DNA from: Methylobacterium sp. Leaf465
GTDB taxonomy: Bacteria; Pseudomonadota; Alphaproteobacteria; Rhizobiales; Beijerinckiaceae
Assembly: GCF_001424705.1 (NCBI RefSeq)
Contig: NZ_LMRA01000005.1
Coordinates: forward strand, 22,955 to 86,954
Length of the DNA stretch: 64,000 nt
Reading direction: 5' to 3'
A program made the position numbers and the translations under genes. The notes beneath the pieces were generated by a model, which was given only the letters and a program-made list of their open reading frames with translations, made no database searches and had not been told where the DNA came from. Within the stretch, counting starts at the first letter, position 1; the number at the start of each line of letters is the position of its first letter. Of this stretch, positions 25,992 to 35,560 are shown piece after piece.

Positions 25992-27160
25992 CGGGCCACT
26001 CCACCGGCAGCGTTGCGGGGACCGAACTCGGTCAGCGGCAGCACCGGCAGCACGCCGGCAGCGCTGGCGCCGGTGCCGGCACCGGCTCCGTTCTGGTCGA
26101 TGATCACCTTGTTGACCGAGCCCAGGACCCGCTCCATCGTTTCGAGGAAGATGCGCTCGCGGCTGATGACCGGGGCGACCTTGTAGGAATCGTAGACCTG
26201 GGTGAAGCGGGCGGCCTGACCGGTCGCGTCGGCGGTGGACTGCGTCTTGTAGGCTTCCGCCGCCTGGATGATCTTCTGCGCCTCACCCTTGGCGAGGGGC
26301 ACCTTCTGGCTCTCGTAGGTGCGCGCATCGTTCTTGGCGCGCTCGGCGTCCTGCTGCGCCGCGTTCACGTCGAAGAAGGCGGGCCGCACCTCCGGCGGAG
26401 GCTGCACGCTGACGAGCTGCACGAGCTCGATGCGCACGCCGGCGCCGTACTCGTCGAGGGCCTTCTGGGTGATCTCGCGGACCTCCTGGGCGACGCTCGA
26501 CTGCTCGTTCGTCAGGATCGGCTGGATGTTGCGGCGGCCGACGACCTCGCGCATCGCGCTCTCGGCGATGGCCTTGATCGTCCCTTCCGGGTTCTCGAGG
26601 TTGAAGACGAAGTCGGACGCTTTCAGGGGATTGATGCGCCACTGCACCTCGAAGTCGAGGTCGACGATGTTCTCGTCGCCCGTGAGCATCAGGCTCTCCT
26701 CGGGCTTGTCGACGGTGCGGCTCTGGTTGCCGAGCCCGGCGCGGTAGCCGATCTGCACGCTGTTGACCTGGCCGACATTCGGCTTGGTCACGGCGCCGAT
26801 GGGAGCCGGGAAGTTGTAGTTCAGCCCCTGGCCGGTGGTGCTGAGATAGCGGCCGAACACCGTCTCGATGCCCACCTGCTGCGGCGCCACGGTGTAGAAC
26901 CCGGTGGCGAGCCAGACGGCGACCACGATGCCGCCGGCGATCAGGAGGCCGCGGCCTCCACCGAACGATCCACCCGGGAGCACCCCGCGCAGGCGGTCCT
27001 GGCTGCGCCGGAGGAGGTCCTCGAGGTCGGGCGGGGTCTTGCCACCGCCGCCGCCACCGCCGCCCCACGGGCCACCCCCGCCGCCATTGCCGCCGCCGCC
27101 TCGGCCCCAGGGCCCTCCCCCGTTGCCGCTACCGCCGCCGCTCTGATTGCTCCAAGGCAT
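25988..27160 (-). CDS. hflK: FtsH protease activity modulator HflK
   Basis: A 390-residue SPFH-domain partner of HflC. The N-terminal 50 residues are almost only Gly, Trp, Asn, Pro and Arg, the low-complexity cytosolic leader usual for HflK. A membrane helix follows (LLIAGGIVVAVWLATGFYTV), then the SPFH domain (APQQVGIETVFGRYLSTTGQGLNYNFP region) and a helical stalk (VNAAQQDAERAKNDARTY). It is first in the hflK-hflC-degP run. The upstream 275 bases carry no other gene. Confidence 0.95.
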   Translation of the reverse strand: MPWSNQSGGGSGNGGGPWGRGGGGNGGGGGPWGGGGGGGGKTPPDLEDLLRRSQDRLRGVLPGGSFGGGRGLLIAGGIVVAVWLATGFYTVAPQQVGIETVFGRYLSTTGQGLNYNFPAPIGAVTKPNVGQVNSVQIGYRAGLGNQSRTVDKPEESLMLTGDENIVDLDFEVQWRINPLKASDFVFNLENPEGTIKAIAESAMREVVGRRNIQPILTNEQSSVAQEVREITQKALDEYGAGVRIELVQLVSVQPPPEVRPAFFDVNAAQQDAERAKNDARTYESQKVPLAKGEAQKIIQAAEAYKTQSTADATGQAARFTQVYDSYKVAPVISRERIFLETMERVLGSVNKVIIDQNGAGAGTGASAAGVLPVLPLTEFGPRNAAGGVAR

Positions 27161-27435
27161 GCTCGCCGATCTCTCCTGTTCCAGCAGCGTCTGCGCCGCG
27201 CACGAAGCCCACCCGCGCTCCCCGTCCCGGCCTCCTCAGGAGGCGGGCCGAATCTCCCCCGCGTGGACAAGAGTGTTGATCTCGTCGTGACCCGACCCCG
27301 GCACCTGCGTGGGCGCACCGGATCCTGTCAAGATTGCCACTTGGGCATCGGGCTGCCGAAAGACAACCGCATGGGAACCCAATGCGCAATGGGTCGCGCC
27401 GGATTGGTTTACGGCGCTTCTCCGCGCCCCGGCCC

Positions 27436-27933
27436 TCACCCGGCCCGTTCCAGGTCGACGAAGCTGAAGCCGCAGGCGTCGTGCTCGCCCGGCGGATGGG
27501 CTTCGCGCCGGGTCTCCCGATAGAGCGCACGGTCGAACGGCGGGAACACGGTGTCCCCCTCCGGCGCCAGATCGACCTCCGTGAGGTGGATGCGGTCGGC
27601 GTGGGGCAGAGCGAGGGCGTAGATCTCGCCGCCGCCGGCCACCATCAGCTCGTCGGCCCCCTCGGCCGCCGCCAGGGCGCCGGCCCAGTCGTGCGCCACC
27701 GCGACCTCGGGCACCGCGAAGGCGGGATCGCGGGTGAGCACGATGGTGCGCCGCCCGGGCAGCGGCCGGCCGATCGACGCGAAGGTCTTGCGCCCCATCA
27801 GCAGGGGCTTGCCCATGGTCAGGGCCTTGAACCGGCGCAGGTCGCTGCGCAGGCGCCAGATCAGGTCGTTGTCGCGGCCAATGACGCCGTTGCGGGCGAC
27901 CGCCGCGATGATCGTGATGCGGGGGGCCGGCAT
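27436..27933 (-). CDS. folA: Dihydrofolate reductase
   Basis: A 165-residue enzyme that reduces dihydrofolate to tetrahydrofolate with NADPH. It shows IIAAVARNGVIGRDNDLIW (substrate and Met20-loop region), FKALTMGKPLLMGRKTFASIGRPLPGR and the NADPH site VAGGGEIYALAL. Length is normal. Its ATG overlaps the thyA stop by bases of an ATGA, so the pair is translationally coupled; the dihydrofolate made by ThyA is recycled by FolA. Confidence 0.95.
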   Translation of the reverse strand: MPAPRITIIAAVARNGVIGRDNDLIWRLRSDLRRFKALTMGKPLLMGRKTFASIGRPLPGRRTIVLTRDPAFAVPEVAVAHDWAGALAAAEGADELMVAGGGEIYALALPHADRIHLTEVDLAPEGDTVFPPFDRALYRETRREAHPPGEHDACGFSFVDLERAG

Positions 27934-28727
27934 CAGACCGCCACCGGGGCGCGGATCGCCGGATGGGGTTCGTAGCCCTCGACCGCGATGTCCTCGAAGC
28001 GGAAGTCGAACAGCGAGGTCACGGCCGGGTCGAGCACGAGGCGCGGCAGCGGGCGGTGCGCCCGCGTCAGCTGCAGCCGGGCCTGCTCGAGATGGTTCAC
28101 GTAGAGGTGGGCGTCCCCCAGGGTGTGGACGAAGTCGCCGGGCTGCAGTCCCGTGACCTGCGCGATCATCGCGGTGAGGAGGGCGTAACTCGCGATGTTG
28201 AAGGGCACGCCGAGGAAGACGTCCGCCGAGCGCTGGTAGAGCTGGCACGAGAGCCGCCCCTCGGCGACGTAGAACTGAAACAGGCAGTGGCAGGGCGCCA
28301 GCGCCATCCGGTCGAGATCGGCCGGGTTCCAGGCCGAGACGATGAGGCGCCGGGAATCCGGGTTGCGGCGGATCTCGTCGAGCACCCAGGCGATCTGGTC
28401 GACGCTGCCGCCGTCGGGCTTGGCCCAGGAGCGCCACTGCCGGCCGTAGACCGGCCCGAGGTCGCCGTTCGCATCCGCCCACTCGTCCCAGATGCTCACG
28501 CCGTTGGCCTGGAGGGCGCGCACGTTGGTGTCGCCCGTGAGGAACCACAGCAGCTCGTGGATGATCGAGCGCAGGTGGAGCTGCTTGGTCGTCACCAGCG
28601 GAAAGCCCTCGCCGAGGTCGAAGCGCATCTGGTGCCCGAACACCGAGAGGGTGCCGGTGCCGGTCCGGTCGTCCTTGCGCACCCCGTCCTGCAGGATGCG
28701 TTCGAGAAGCTGGTGATAGGCGTGCAT
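27933..28727 (-). CDS. thyA: Thymidylate synthase ThyA
   Basis: A 264-residue enzyme, the same length as E. coli ThyA, making dTMP from dUMP with methylene-tetrahydrofolate. Signature pieces include [26 protein letters not shown], the catalytic Cys in [12 protein letters not shown], and [19 protein letters not shown]. Start ATG at 28727. Followed by overlapping folA. Confidence 0.96.
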   Translation of the reverse strand: MHAYHQLLERILQDGVRKDDRTGTGTLSVFGHQMRFDLGEGFPLVTTKQLHLRSIIHELLWFLTGDTNVRALQANGVSIWDEWADANGDLGPVYGRQWRSWAKPDGGSVDQIAWVLDEIRRNPDSRRLIVSAWNPADLDRMALAPCHCLFQFYVAEGRLSCQLYQRSADVFLGVPFNIASYALLTAMIAQVTGLQPGDFVHTLGDAHLYVNHLEQARLQLTRAHRPLPRLVLDPAVTSLFDFRFEDIAVEGYEPHPAIRAPVAV

Positions 28728-28834
28728 CGCGGCTCCGAGGCGGGGGCTCCCGGAATAGCCCGAAGCGCCGGGGCTGGCGAGGTCGCGGACCGGGGCGTCA
28801 ACAGGTCGTGCCGCCCCCGGACCGCGCTCCGGCC

Positions 28835-29662
28835 TCAGCCGACCGCGGGCCCGAGCACGTAGGCGATCATGGCGAGGTTGCTCCAGGCGTGGAGCAGGAT
28901 GCCCGGCCAGAGCCGGCCGCTGCGCCAGCGGACCCAGCCGAGGATCAGCGCCAGGGGGATCAGCGAGACCGGCCGGGCGAACCCCGCGGGCGTGAGATGC
29001 GCCCCGGCGAACAGGAGCGCCGTCGCCAGGATCGCGCCCCGCGCCGTGAAGACTTCCCGCGCCCGGGCGAACAGGGCCCCGCGCATCAACAGTTCCTCCG
29101 CCACCGGGGCCAGGACGAGCACGTAGGCGAACCACAGGGCCGCCGCGGCCGGGGTGAGGCCGGGAGACAGGGCCGTGTGCCGGCCGATGGGCATCCGGAA
29201 CAGATCGGCGATGCCGGTCACCCAGGTGATGTGGATCACCGGCCAGGCCAGCAGGATCACGGCGAAGCGGCGCGCCGACAGGCCGGGCGCGCCGGGCCCC
29301 CAGGGTGGCGGCACCGGCGCCACTAGGGCCAGGGTCCGGCGCCAGGCGGCGCCGTCGCGCCAGCGCACCGCGACGACGACGAGGAGGGCCAGGACCCCCT
29401 GCCGCACCACGTCCACCGCCAGTTCCCGCATGGCGAGCTGGCGCGGGTGCAGGCGGGGACGGTCTCCGCCCAGAAGCGCGATGCCGTCGATCCAGTCGCC
29501 GCCGACCCGCACGATCACCAGGGCGAGGAGGGTCGCCACCGCCAGCGCCAGGAAGGCCGCGAAGGCCAGCCCGACGAGCGCCGTCGCCGCGCCGAGGCCG
29601 GCACGGACCCGGGACGGCCGGAGGAGCGCGGAGGCGGACCAGGCCGCCGGCGGCTCGGGCAT
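28835..29662 (-). CDS. CPBP-family intramembrane metalloprotease
   Basis: A 275-residue membrane protein of the CPBP (Rce1-like) family. The motifs are EELLMRG near residue 195, a histidine in FAGAHLTPA and a C-terminal HAWSNL. About seven hydrophobic segments are seen. Members cleave prenylated or other membrane-embedded substrates or serve in bacteriocin immunity; the substrate here is unknown. It stands alone between thyA and an ORF-free region. Confidence 0.85.
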   Translation of the reverse strand: MPEPPAAWSASALLRPSRVRAGLGAATALVGLAFAAFLALAVATLLALVIVRVGGDWIDGIALLGGDRPRLHPRQLAMRELAVDVVRQGVLALLVVVAVRWRDGAAWRRTLALVAPVPPPWGPGAPGLSARRFAVILLAWPVIHITWVTGIADLFRMPIGRHTALSPGLTPAAAALWFAYVLVLAPVAEELLMRGALFARAREVFTARGAILATALLFAGAHLTPAGFARPVSLIPLALILGWVRWRSGRLWPGILLHAWSNLAMIAYVLGPAVG

Positions 29663-30096
29663 CGGCGCACCATCATCGGGCTTCAAATGCGGCGGCACTC
29701 CCACTATAATCAAGGCGTTGGCCGAGAGGCTCGGCGAGGACGGGGATCCGGCGGCGCCGGAACGGCTTCGAGGCCCGAACGGTAACCCGGCAGCCCCTTT
29801 CCGGACCACGGGCTTTTGGACGCAAGGGCCCGAGGCTCGACAGGCCCCGGGTTTTGGCGGAAGCTCGCTCCGGTGCGGAGATCTCGGTCGGAGCCGCGAC
29901 GGGCGACCGCCGCGTCGCGGAACGGTGGTTCTGGGTAGCGGACGGACTTGGTAGCGGACGTCCGGATGGCCGCGAAGGCCGTTCAGGCAGGGTTCTGGGA
30001 GGGTCGGGCACCGGCATTCCCATTCGATTTTCATCCGACCCGGAGCGCCATCGCGGCGTGTGACGGCGGGCAGTGACCGGGCATAAGCGACCGCAG
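29663..30096. other. Gene-free region between the CPBP gene and sspB
   Basis: About 434 bases with no supported gene. It should carry the two divergent promoters. A short repeated GGTAGCGGACG occurs twice near 29935-29960. I see no terminator or known regulatory motif. Confidence 0.4.
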
Positions 30097-30777
30097 ATGG
30101 CAGACGACCTGATCCGCTACGATCTTCTGGTGCAGGACGCGCTGCGCGGCGTGGTGCGCAAGGTGCTGACCGACGCGGCCCGCGAGGGTCTCGCGGGCGA
30201 GCACCACTTCTACGTCTCGTTCCGCACCGAGGCGCCGGGCGTGCGCATGTCGCAGCGCCTGCGCGAGAAGTACCCGCAGGACATGACGATCGTGCTCCAG
30301 CACCAGTTCTGGGACCTCGGCGTCACCGAGCACACCTTCGAGGTCGGGCTGTCCTTCTCGGGGGTGCCCGAGCGCCTGCTGGTGCCCTTCGACGCCCTGA
30401 CGGGCTTCTTCGACCCCTCCGTCCAGTTCGGCCTCAAGTTCGACCTCAGCGAGGGCACGGAGACGGCCGCCGCCGAGGAGGATTCGGAGGAGGCGCCGGC
30501 TGCGGCCGGAAAGACCCCGCCCCGGGGTGCCGCGTCCGAGCCCACCGAGATCAAGCCGAAGGGCACGGGCCTCGCCACCATCGGCAGCGCCGTCCCCAAG
30601 ATCGGCGCCGGCACCACCCCGGTGCCCGCCGCGGCCCAGGCTGCCAAGGGAGCGGGCAAGGAAGCCGGCAAGTCGGAGGACGGGACCGAAGCCAAGCCCC
30701 CGGCGAAGAAGGCCGAGGACGGCACCGAGACCAGCGCCGAAGTCGTCAGCCTCGACGCCTTCCGCAAGAAGAGCTGA
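30097..30777 (+). CDS. sspB: SspB-family ClpXP adaptor
   Basis: A 226-residue alphaproteobacterial SspB. The globular N-terminal domain (about residues 1-125: LIRYDLLVQDALRGVVRKVL, EHHFYVSFRTEAPGV, MTIVLQHQFWDLGV, VPFDALTGFFDPSVQFGL) binds the ssrA tag. A long low-complexity Glu/Ala/Lys/Pro linker follows, and the end EVVSLDAFRKKS is the ClpX-binding tail. It delivers stalled-ribosome products to ClpXP. Start is the ATG at 30097; an in-frame GTG at 30073 would add eight residues. Confidence 0.92.
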   Translation: MADDLIRYDLLVQDALRGVVRKVLTDAAREGLAGEHHFYVSFRTEAPGVRMSQRLREKYPQDMTIVLQHQFWDLGVTEHTFEVGLSFSGVPERLLVPFDALTGFFDPSVQFGLKFDLSEGTETAAAEEDSEEAPAAAGKTPPRGAASEPTEIKPKGTGLATIGSAVPKIGAGTTPVPAAAQAAKGAGKEAGKSEDGTEAKPPAKKAEDGTETSAEVVSLDAFRKKS

Positions 30778-30820
30778 GCGAAGCGGCGCCGACGCGGGCG
30801 CTCAACGAAAAAACCGCATC

Positions 30821-30932
30821 GTCATTCCGGGGCGCCAAAGGCGAGCCCGGAATCCAGAGCCGCCGACGGCGTCAATCCTGGCACCGCCCGTGCCTCTGGA
30901 TCCAGGGCTCCGCTGCGCGGCCCCGGGATGAC
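30821..30932 (+). repeat. Dispersed intergenic repeat, copy 2
   Basis: Begins GTCATTCCGGGGCGCC and ends GGCCCCGGGATGAC, sharing both ends and the inner GGCGAGCCCGGA and CTGGATCC segments with the copy at 23128-23266, but about 27 bases shorter. It lies 44 bases after the sspB stop and could fold into a long imperfect hairpin that ends the transcript. Confidence 0.75.
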
Positions 30933-31009
30933 GCGGTGTTGCGCGCGGGTATATCCTCCGATCCCGGTTGGACTGAGACGACGGCCCTTCGGACAGCGAA
31001 ACGCGTCTC

Positions 31010-31118
31010 TTTCCCCTTCGCGGGGAGAGGGGAGGCCTGGGGGTCGCTCCGCCAGTCCCCGCCCGTCGAGGGTCGCCCAACCCCCCCCTCCAACTCCTCC
31101 CCGCAAGGGGGGAGCAGG
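31010..31118. repeat. C/G-run palindromic repeats before the P450 gene
   Basis: Two hairpin-like C-run/G-run elements (TTTCCCCTTCGCGGGGAGAG near 31010-31035 and CTCCCCGCAAGGGGGGAG near 31096-31113). They resemble the elements at 34331-34454 and are probably one family of short extragenic palindromes. Confidence 0.5.
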
Positions 31119-31139
31119 GTTATGTCGAGCTTCCAGCCC

Positions 31140-32549
31140 TCACCCCCGGGGGTTCACCGTCATGTGCAGCCCGTGCTCCGGGCGCAGGGTGACGCGGTGG
31201 AGCGGGACCACCGGGGCGTGGTCGTCGGCCAGGGTGAAACGGGCGGCGCGGGCGATGTGGGCCAGCACCACCACCGCCTCCTGCAGCGAGAAGTTCTGGC
31301 CGATGCAGACGCGGGGGCCGGCCCCGAACGGCAGGTAGGCGAAGCGCGGGATCGCGGCCCGGGCCTCGGGCAGGAAGCGCTCGGGCATGAAGGCGTCCGG
31401 CTCCTGCCACAGGGTCCGGTGGCGGTGGAGCACGTAGGGCGCCACCATCACCAGGGAGCCCTTGGGAATCTTGATGCGGCCGATCCGGTCCTCCGCGATG
31501 GCCTGCCGGCTCAGGAACGGCACCGGCGGGAAGAGCCGCATGGTCTCTTCCATCACGGCCCTGGTGTAGGGCAGCGCATCGGCGTCGAAGTCCTGGTCCG
31601 CCGGCACGGCATCGACCTCCGCCTCGATCCGCGCCTGGGCGGCAGGGTCCTGCGACAAGCAGTAGAGGGCCCAAGTCAGGGCGTTGGCGGTGGTCTCGTG
31701 GCCGGCCGCGATGAAGGTGACGATGTTGGCCTTCACCTCGAGGTCGGTGAGGCCCTTCCCCGTTTCCGGGTCCTGCGCCTTCAGGAGAAGCGTCAGCAGG
31801 TCGGCCGGCGCGGTCCCCTGCGCGATCAGGGCGCGGCGACGGTCGATCAGTTCGTCCACCACCTCGGCGAAGAAGCGGATGGCGGGCCGCGCCCGCAGGC
31901 GGCCGATGCGGGGCACGAATCCCGGCACCCCGAACACGTCGAGGGGATCGATCGGCCCGACGGATTCGAGGAAGCGGGTGATCGCCCGGCCCAGGGCGTC
32001 GGGGTCGCTGGCGAGGCCCTGGGTGAAGATCGTCCGCTCCAGCACGTCGAGGGTGACGCGGGTCATCTCCAGGGCGACGTCGATGCGGGTGCCGTCGCGG
32101 CGGGCCAGGCGGCGGGCGATGCGGGCACCGGCGGCGTTCATGGCTCCGTTGAAGCCGAGCACGTGCCGGGCGGAGAAGATCGGCGCCAAAGTCCGGCGCT
32201 GCAGCTTCCATTCCTCGCCCTCGGCGGTGAGCAGCCCGTTGCCGAGGCCGGGGGCAAGGACCCGCCGCTGCAGGTCGTCCTTGCGGTAGTTGGCGGCGTT
32301 CTCGACGTAGAGGTAGCGGATCAGGGCCGGGTCGCTCACCACGGTGACGCGCCCGAGGGCGCCGTCGGCGGCCACCACCGGCTTCTCGAAATGCACGTCG
32401 AGCCAGGTCGTCAGCGGGTTGGCGCGGGCGGCCTTCAGGAAGCCGAACAGGCCCGGCTGCTCGCGCAGGGGTTTTGGGACCGCCGGGCGGAAGCGGACCG
32501 GCACGGGGGCATCGACAGGGGCTTCGACGCGGGCGGCGGCACTCGACAT
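31140..32549 (-). CDS. Cytochrome P450
   Basis: A 469-residue P450 monooxygenase. All hallmark motifs are present: the I-helix oxygen-binding AAGHETTANAL, the K-helix EETMRLFPP, PERFLPE, and the heme-binding FGAGPRVCIG with its Cys ligand near residue 415. The absence of a membrane anchor and the general look suggest a soluble fatty-acid-hydroxylase-like class, but the substrate is unknown. No ferredoxin or reductase gene is adjacent, so it needs redox partners from elsewhere. Start ATG at 32549; divergent from fumC. Confidence 0.94.
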   Translation of the reverse strand: MSSAAARVEAPVDAPVPVRFRPAVPKPLREQPGLFGFLKAARANPLTTWLDVHFEKPVVAADGALGRVTVVSDPALIRYLYVENAANYRKDDLQRRVLAPGLGNGLLTAEGEEWKLQRRTLAPIFSARHVLGFNGAMNAAGARIARRLARRDGTRIDVALEMTRVTLDVLERTIFTQGLASDPDALGRAITRFLESVGPIDPLDVFGVPGFVPRIGRLRARPAIRFFAEVVDELIDRRRALIAQGTAPADLLTLLLKAQDPETGKGLTDLEVKANIVTFIAAGHETTANALTWALYCLSQDPAAQARIEAEVDAVPADQDFDADALPYTRAVMEETMRLFPPVPFLSRQAIAEDRIGRIKIPKGSLVMVAPYVLHRHRTLWQEPDAFMPERFLPEARAAIPRFAYLPFGAGPRVCIGQNFSLQEAVVVLAHIARAARFTLADDHAPVVPLHRVTLRPEHGLHMTVNPRG

Positions 32550-32692
32550 AAACGACAACTCCGGGCCCGGGCTGAGGGCTGACAAGCCATGACAATTCAG
32601 CGCCGGGCACACGGCCCTCTCGCGATGCGGCATCGCGGTTTGCTGGCGTGCAGTTTAAGTAGGGTCCGGATTGACCAGACGAAGAGGCCACG

Positions 32693-34105
32693 ATGTCGCC
32701 CACCGAGACGCCCGCCACCCGCACCGAGTCCGACACCTTCGGCCCGATCGAGGTCCCGGCGCATCGCTACTGGGGCGCGCAGACGCAGCGCTCGATCCAG
32801 AACTTCAAGATCGGCACCGAGAAGATGCCCGCGCCTCTCGTCCACGCCCTCGGCATGGTCAAGCAGGCCGCCGCCCTGGTGAACCAGGACCTCGGCGCCC
32901 TCGACCCGAAGGTGGCCCAGGCCATCGCGGCTTCGGCGGCCGAGGTGGTCTCCGGCGAGCACGACCAGGAATTCCCCCTGGCGGTGTGGCAGACGGGCTC
33001 CGGCACCCAGTCGAACATGAACGCCAACGAGGTGATCGCCAGCCTCGCCAACGAGCTGCTCGGCGGCAAGCGCGGCGGCAAGTCTCCGGTCCACCCCAAC
33101 GACCACGTCAATCGCGGCCAGTCCTCGAACGACGTCTTCCCGACGGCGATGCACATCGCGGTCTCGCGCGAGATCAACGATCGGCTGCTGCCGGCCCTGC
33201 AGCACCTGCACGACGCGCTCCAGGCGAAGTCCGAGGCGTTCGCCGCCATCGTGAAGATCGGCCGCACCCACCTGCAGGACGCCACCCCGGTCTCCCTCGG
33301 CCAGGAATTCTCCGGCTACGTGGCGCAGGTGGCGCTCGGCACCGAACGCGTGAAGGCGACGCTGCCCGGCGTGCTGGCGCTGGCCCAGGGCGGCACGGCG
33401 GTGGGCACCGGCCTCAACGCCCATCCGGACTTCGCCGAAAAATTCGCCGCGAAGGTCGCGGAGCTGACCGGCCTGCCCTTCACCTCGGCCGCCAACAAGT
33501 TCGAGGCCCTGGCCACCCACGATGCCCTGGTCTTCACGCAGGGCGCGCTCACGGCGCTGGCCTCCGGCCTGTTCAAGATCGCCCAGGACATCCGCTTCCT
33601 CGGCTCGGGCCCGCGCTCGGGCCTCGGCGAGCTCTCGCTGCCGGAGAACGAGCCCGGCTCGTCGATCATGCCCGGCAAGGTCAACCCGACCCAGTGCGAG
33701 GCGCTGACGATGGTCTGCGCCCAGGTGATCGGCAACGGCACCACGGTGAGCTTTGCCGGCAGCCAGGGCAATTTCGAGCTGAACGTGTTCAAGCCCGTCA
33801 TCGCCAACGCGGTGCTGCAGTCGATCCGCATCCTCGCCGACGCGGCGGTGAGCTTCACCGACAACTGCGTCGTCGGCATCAAGGCCAACGAGGACAAGAT
33901 CGCCGACCTGATGAGCCGCTCGCTCATGCTGGTGACCGCGCTCGCCCCCTCGATCGGCTACGACAAGGCCGCCGAGATCGCCAAGACCGCGCACAAGAAC
34001 GGCACCACCCTCAAGGAGGAGGCCCTGCGCCTCGGCTACGTCACGGCCGAGGAGTTCGAGCGCGTGGTGCGCCCCGAGACGATGCTGGTGCCCGGCGCCG
34101 CCTAG
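32693..34105 (+). CDS. fumC: Class II fumarate hydratase
   Basis: A 470-residue oxygen-stable fumarase that converts fumarate to malate in the TCA cycle. The superfamily signature [15 protein letters not shown] is near residue 325, with [35 protein letters not shown] and [16 protein letters not shown] in the expected order. GAAGAGG lies just upstream of the ATG at 32693. It is followed at 14 bases by the DUF4169 gene. Confidence 0.96.
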   Translation: MSPTETPATRTESDTFGPIEVPAHRYWGAQTQRSIQNFKIGTEKMPAPLVHALGMVKQAAALVNQDLGALDPKVAQAIAASAAEVVSGEHDQEFPLAVWQTGSGTQSNMNANEVIASLANELLGGKRGGKSPVHPNDHVNRGQSSNDVFPTAMHIAVSREINDRLLPALQHLHDALQAKSEAFAAIVKIGRTHLQDATPVSLGQEFSGYVAQVALGTERVKATLPGVLALAQGGTAVGTGLNAHPDFAEKFAAKVAELTGLPFTSAANKFEALATHDALVFTQGALTALASGLFKIAQDIRFLGSGPRSGLGELSLPENEPGSSIMPGKVNPTQCEALTMVCAQVIGNGTTVSFAGSQGNFELNVFKPVIANAVLQSIRILADAAVSFTDNCVVGIKANEDKIADLMSRSLMLVTALAPSIGYDKAAEIAKTAHKNGTTLKEEALRLGYVTAEEFERVVRPETMLVPGAA

Positions 34106-34119
34106 AGGAGCCCACCGGC

Positions 34120-34311
34120 ATGGCGGAGATCATCAACCTGCGTCAGGCCCGCAAGGACCGGGCGCGGGTGGAGCGGGAGGCGAAGGCCGCGGACAACCGC
34201 ATCGCCTTCGGCCGCCCGAAGAAGGCCAGGACCCTGGCGGAGGCCAAGAAGGCCATCGAGGTCTCGCGCCACGAGGGCCACAAGCTCGTGGGGCCCGAGT
34301 CGGAGGGGTGA
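34120..34311 (+). CDS. DUF4169 family small protein
   Basis: A 63-residue, Lys/Arg/Glu-rich protein opening MAEIINLRQARK, the standard DUF4169 pattern, with a helical, highly charged body. A good GAGGAG ribosome site precedes the ATG. It lies between fumC and a ribbon-helix-helix protein, the order commonly seen in Rhizobiales. Function unknown; the basic helix could contact nucleic acid. Confidence 0.85.
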   Translation: MAEIINLRQARKDRARVEREAKAADNRIAFGRPKKARTLAEAKKAIEVSRHEGHKLVGPESEG

Positions 34312-34330
34312 TGGGGGACGCGGCACGTGA

Positions 34331-34454
34331 CCCTCTCCCCTCTGCGGGAGAGGGTGCCTGCGGAGCAGGCGGGAGAGGGAGCGACCTTTCCGGATATGGC
34401 GCTCCCCTCTCCCGGTCGCTCCGCGACCACCCTCCCCCGCAGAGGGGGGAGGGT
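34331..34454. repeat. Pair of REP-like palindromes
   Basis: CCCTCTCCC (34331) pairs with GGGAGAGGG (34346), a nine-base perfect stem. A related stem, CCCTCCCCC with GGGGGGAGGG, closes the region near 34430-34454, and the two outer elements are roughly inverted copies. They fill the gap between the DUF4169 and RHH genes. Confidence 0.6.
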
Positions 34455-34465
34455 CGGGTGCCGGA

Positions 34466-34684
34466 ATGACCACCGGCATCACCAAGCGCTCCGTGATGAT
34501 CGCCGGCCACCGGACCAGCGTGTCCCTGGAGGACCCGTTCTGGGACGCCCTGCGGGAGATCGCAGGCGCGCGCGGCCAGTCCGTCCAGGCCCTGATCGGC
34601 GCCGTCGATGCCGGTCGGGAGGGTCAGAACCTCTCATCCGCCCTCCGGGTGTTCGTGCTGGCGAGCGTGCGTGATCGTGCCTGA
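34466..34684 (+). CDS. Ribbon-helix-helix domain protein
   Basis: A 72-residue protein with an N-terminal beta-strand and two helices typical of the RHH fold (KRSVMIAGHRTSVSLEDPFWDALREIA). It is the usual partner of DUF4169 downstream of fumC in related genomes and may be a small DNA-binding regulator. Its last 51 bases overlap the 3' end of the convergent AraC-type regulator. Confidence 0.8.
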   Translation: MTTGITKRSVMIAGHRTSVSLEDPFWDALREIAGARGQSVQALIGAVDAGREGQNLSSALRVFVLASVRDRA

Positions 34685-35524
34685 CGGCCGCGACGGGCTC
34701 GGGCGGCGAATGTCCCGCAGGCTGTAGGAGGCCGGCGCGCCGAAGGTCCGGCGGAAGGCGTTGGCGAAATGCGCCTGGTCGGCGAACGCCGCCTCATGGG
34801 CGGCCCCGGTGAAGTTGGCGCCGCGGACGACGGCCGCGATGGCGCGGCGCATGCGCAGCCAGCCGCGATAGCGCCGGAACGGGACACCCATGGTCGCGCT
34901 GAAGAGGTGCTGCATCCGCGACGAGGACAGGGATGCCGCCGTGGCCAGCCGTCCCGCGCTCATCCACGCTTCCGGCCGGGCCCGCAGGTCGACGAGGACC
35001 TTCGCGATCCGGGGATCGACCGGCCGATCGAACCGCCGTGCCGCGAAGCCGGAAAGGTCGGCGATGGCCTCGCCCGCCCAATCGCAGGCGTCGCGTCGCT
35101 CGAAGAGCGACCGCAACGGGCCGACCTCCCCGCCCCTGCCCACCAGGGCGCTGCCGACCGCCTCGGCCGGACCCATCAGGCCCGTCAGGGCCCACGCCCC
35201 GGCATCGGGCTCGCGATAGAGGACGCCGAGGGGAGCGCCGCCGCAATCCAGCTCGTGCGGCATCCCCGCCGGAACGAAGGCCGTGCGACAGGTGATCCAC
35301 GCCCCCGGCGCGAAGCGGATGCGGAAGGCGTCGTAGAGCCCCGCGAGATAGACCGGGGCGCCGTGCTGGTGGCTGGCATTGTACGCGAGCGGCCCCGCGA
35401 AGAGCGTGTGCGCCCCCTCGACATGCCAGATCGGGAGGGGCGACGCGCCGGACGGCGCAGCACGTTCGTTCAAGCTGGCCCCCTCCCACCGCGATAGACC
35501 GTTCGCGACCGGTCCCGCACACAT
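34634..35524 (-). CDS. AraC-family transcriptional regulator
   Basis: A 296-residue regulator with an N-terminal cupin-like sensing region (HVEGAHTLFAGPLAYNASHQHGAPVYLAG, ITCRTAFVPAGMPHEL) and a C-terminal double helix-turn-helix (LATAASLSSSRMQHLF, then GAAHEAAFADQAHFANAFRRTFG). The ATG at 35524 is 36 bases from the divergent metallo-hydrolase start, so it probably controls that gene from a shared promoter region. The 3' end overlaps the convergent RHH gene. Confidence 0.88.
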   Translation of the reverse strand: MCAGPVANGLSRWEGASLNERAAPSGASPLPIWHVEGAHTLFAGPLAYNASHQHGAPVYLAGLYDAFRIRFAPGAWITCRTAFVPAGMPHELDCGGAPLGVLYREPDAGAWALTGLMGPAEAVGSALVGRGGEVGPLRSLFERRDACDWAGEAIADLSGFAARRFDRPVDPRIAKVLVDLRARPEAWMSAGRLATAASLSSSRMQHLFSATMGVPFRRYRGWLRMRRAIAAVVRGANFTGAAHEAAFADQAHFANAFRRTFGAPASYSLRDIRRPSPSRPSGTITHARQHEHPEGG

Positions 35525-35560
35525 CCTGACGGAACCGGCCCTCTCGGGAAACGTCCAGCG

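Noticed and set aside
27326..27331. TTGACA as -35 of hflK on the minus strand
   Set aside because: No acceptable -10 at 16-18 bases downstream.
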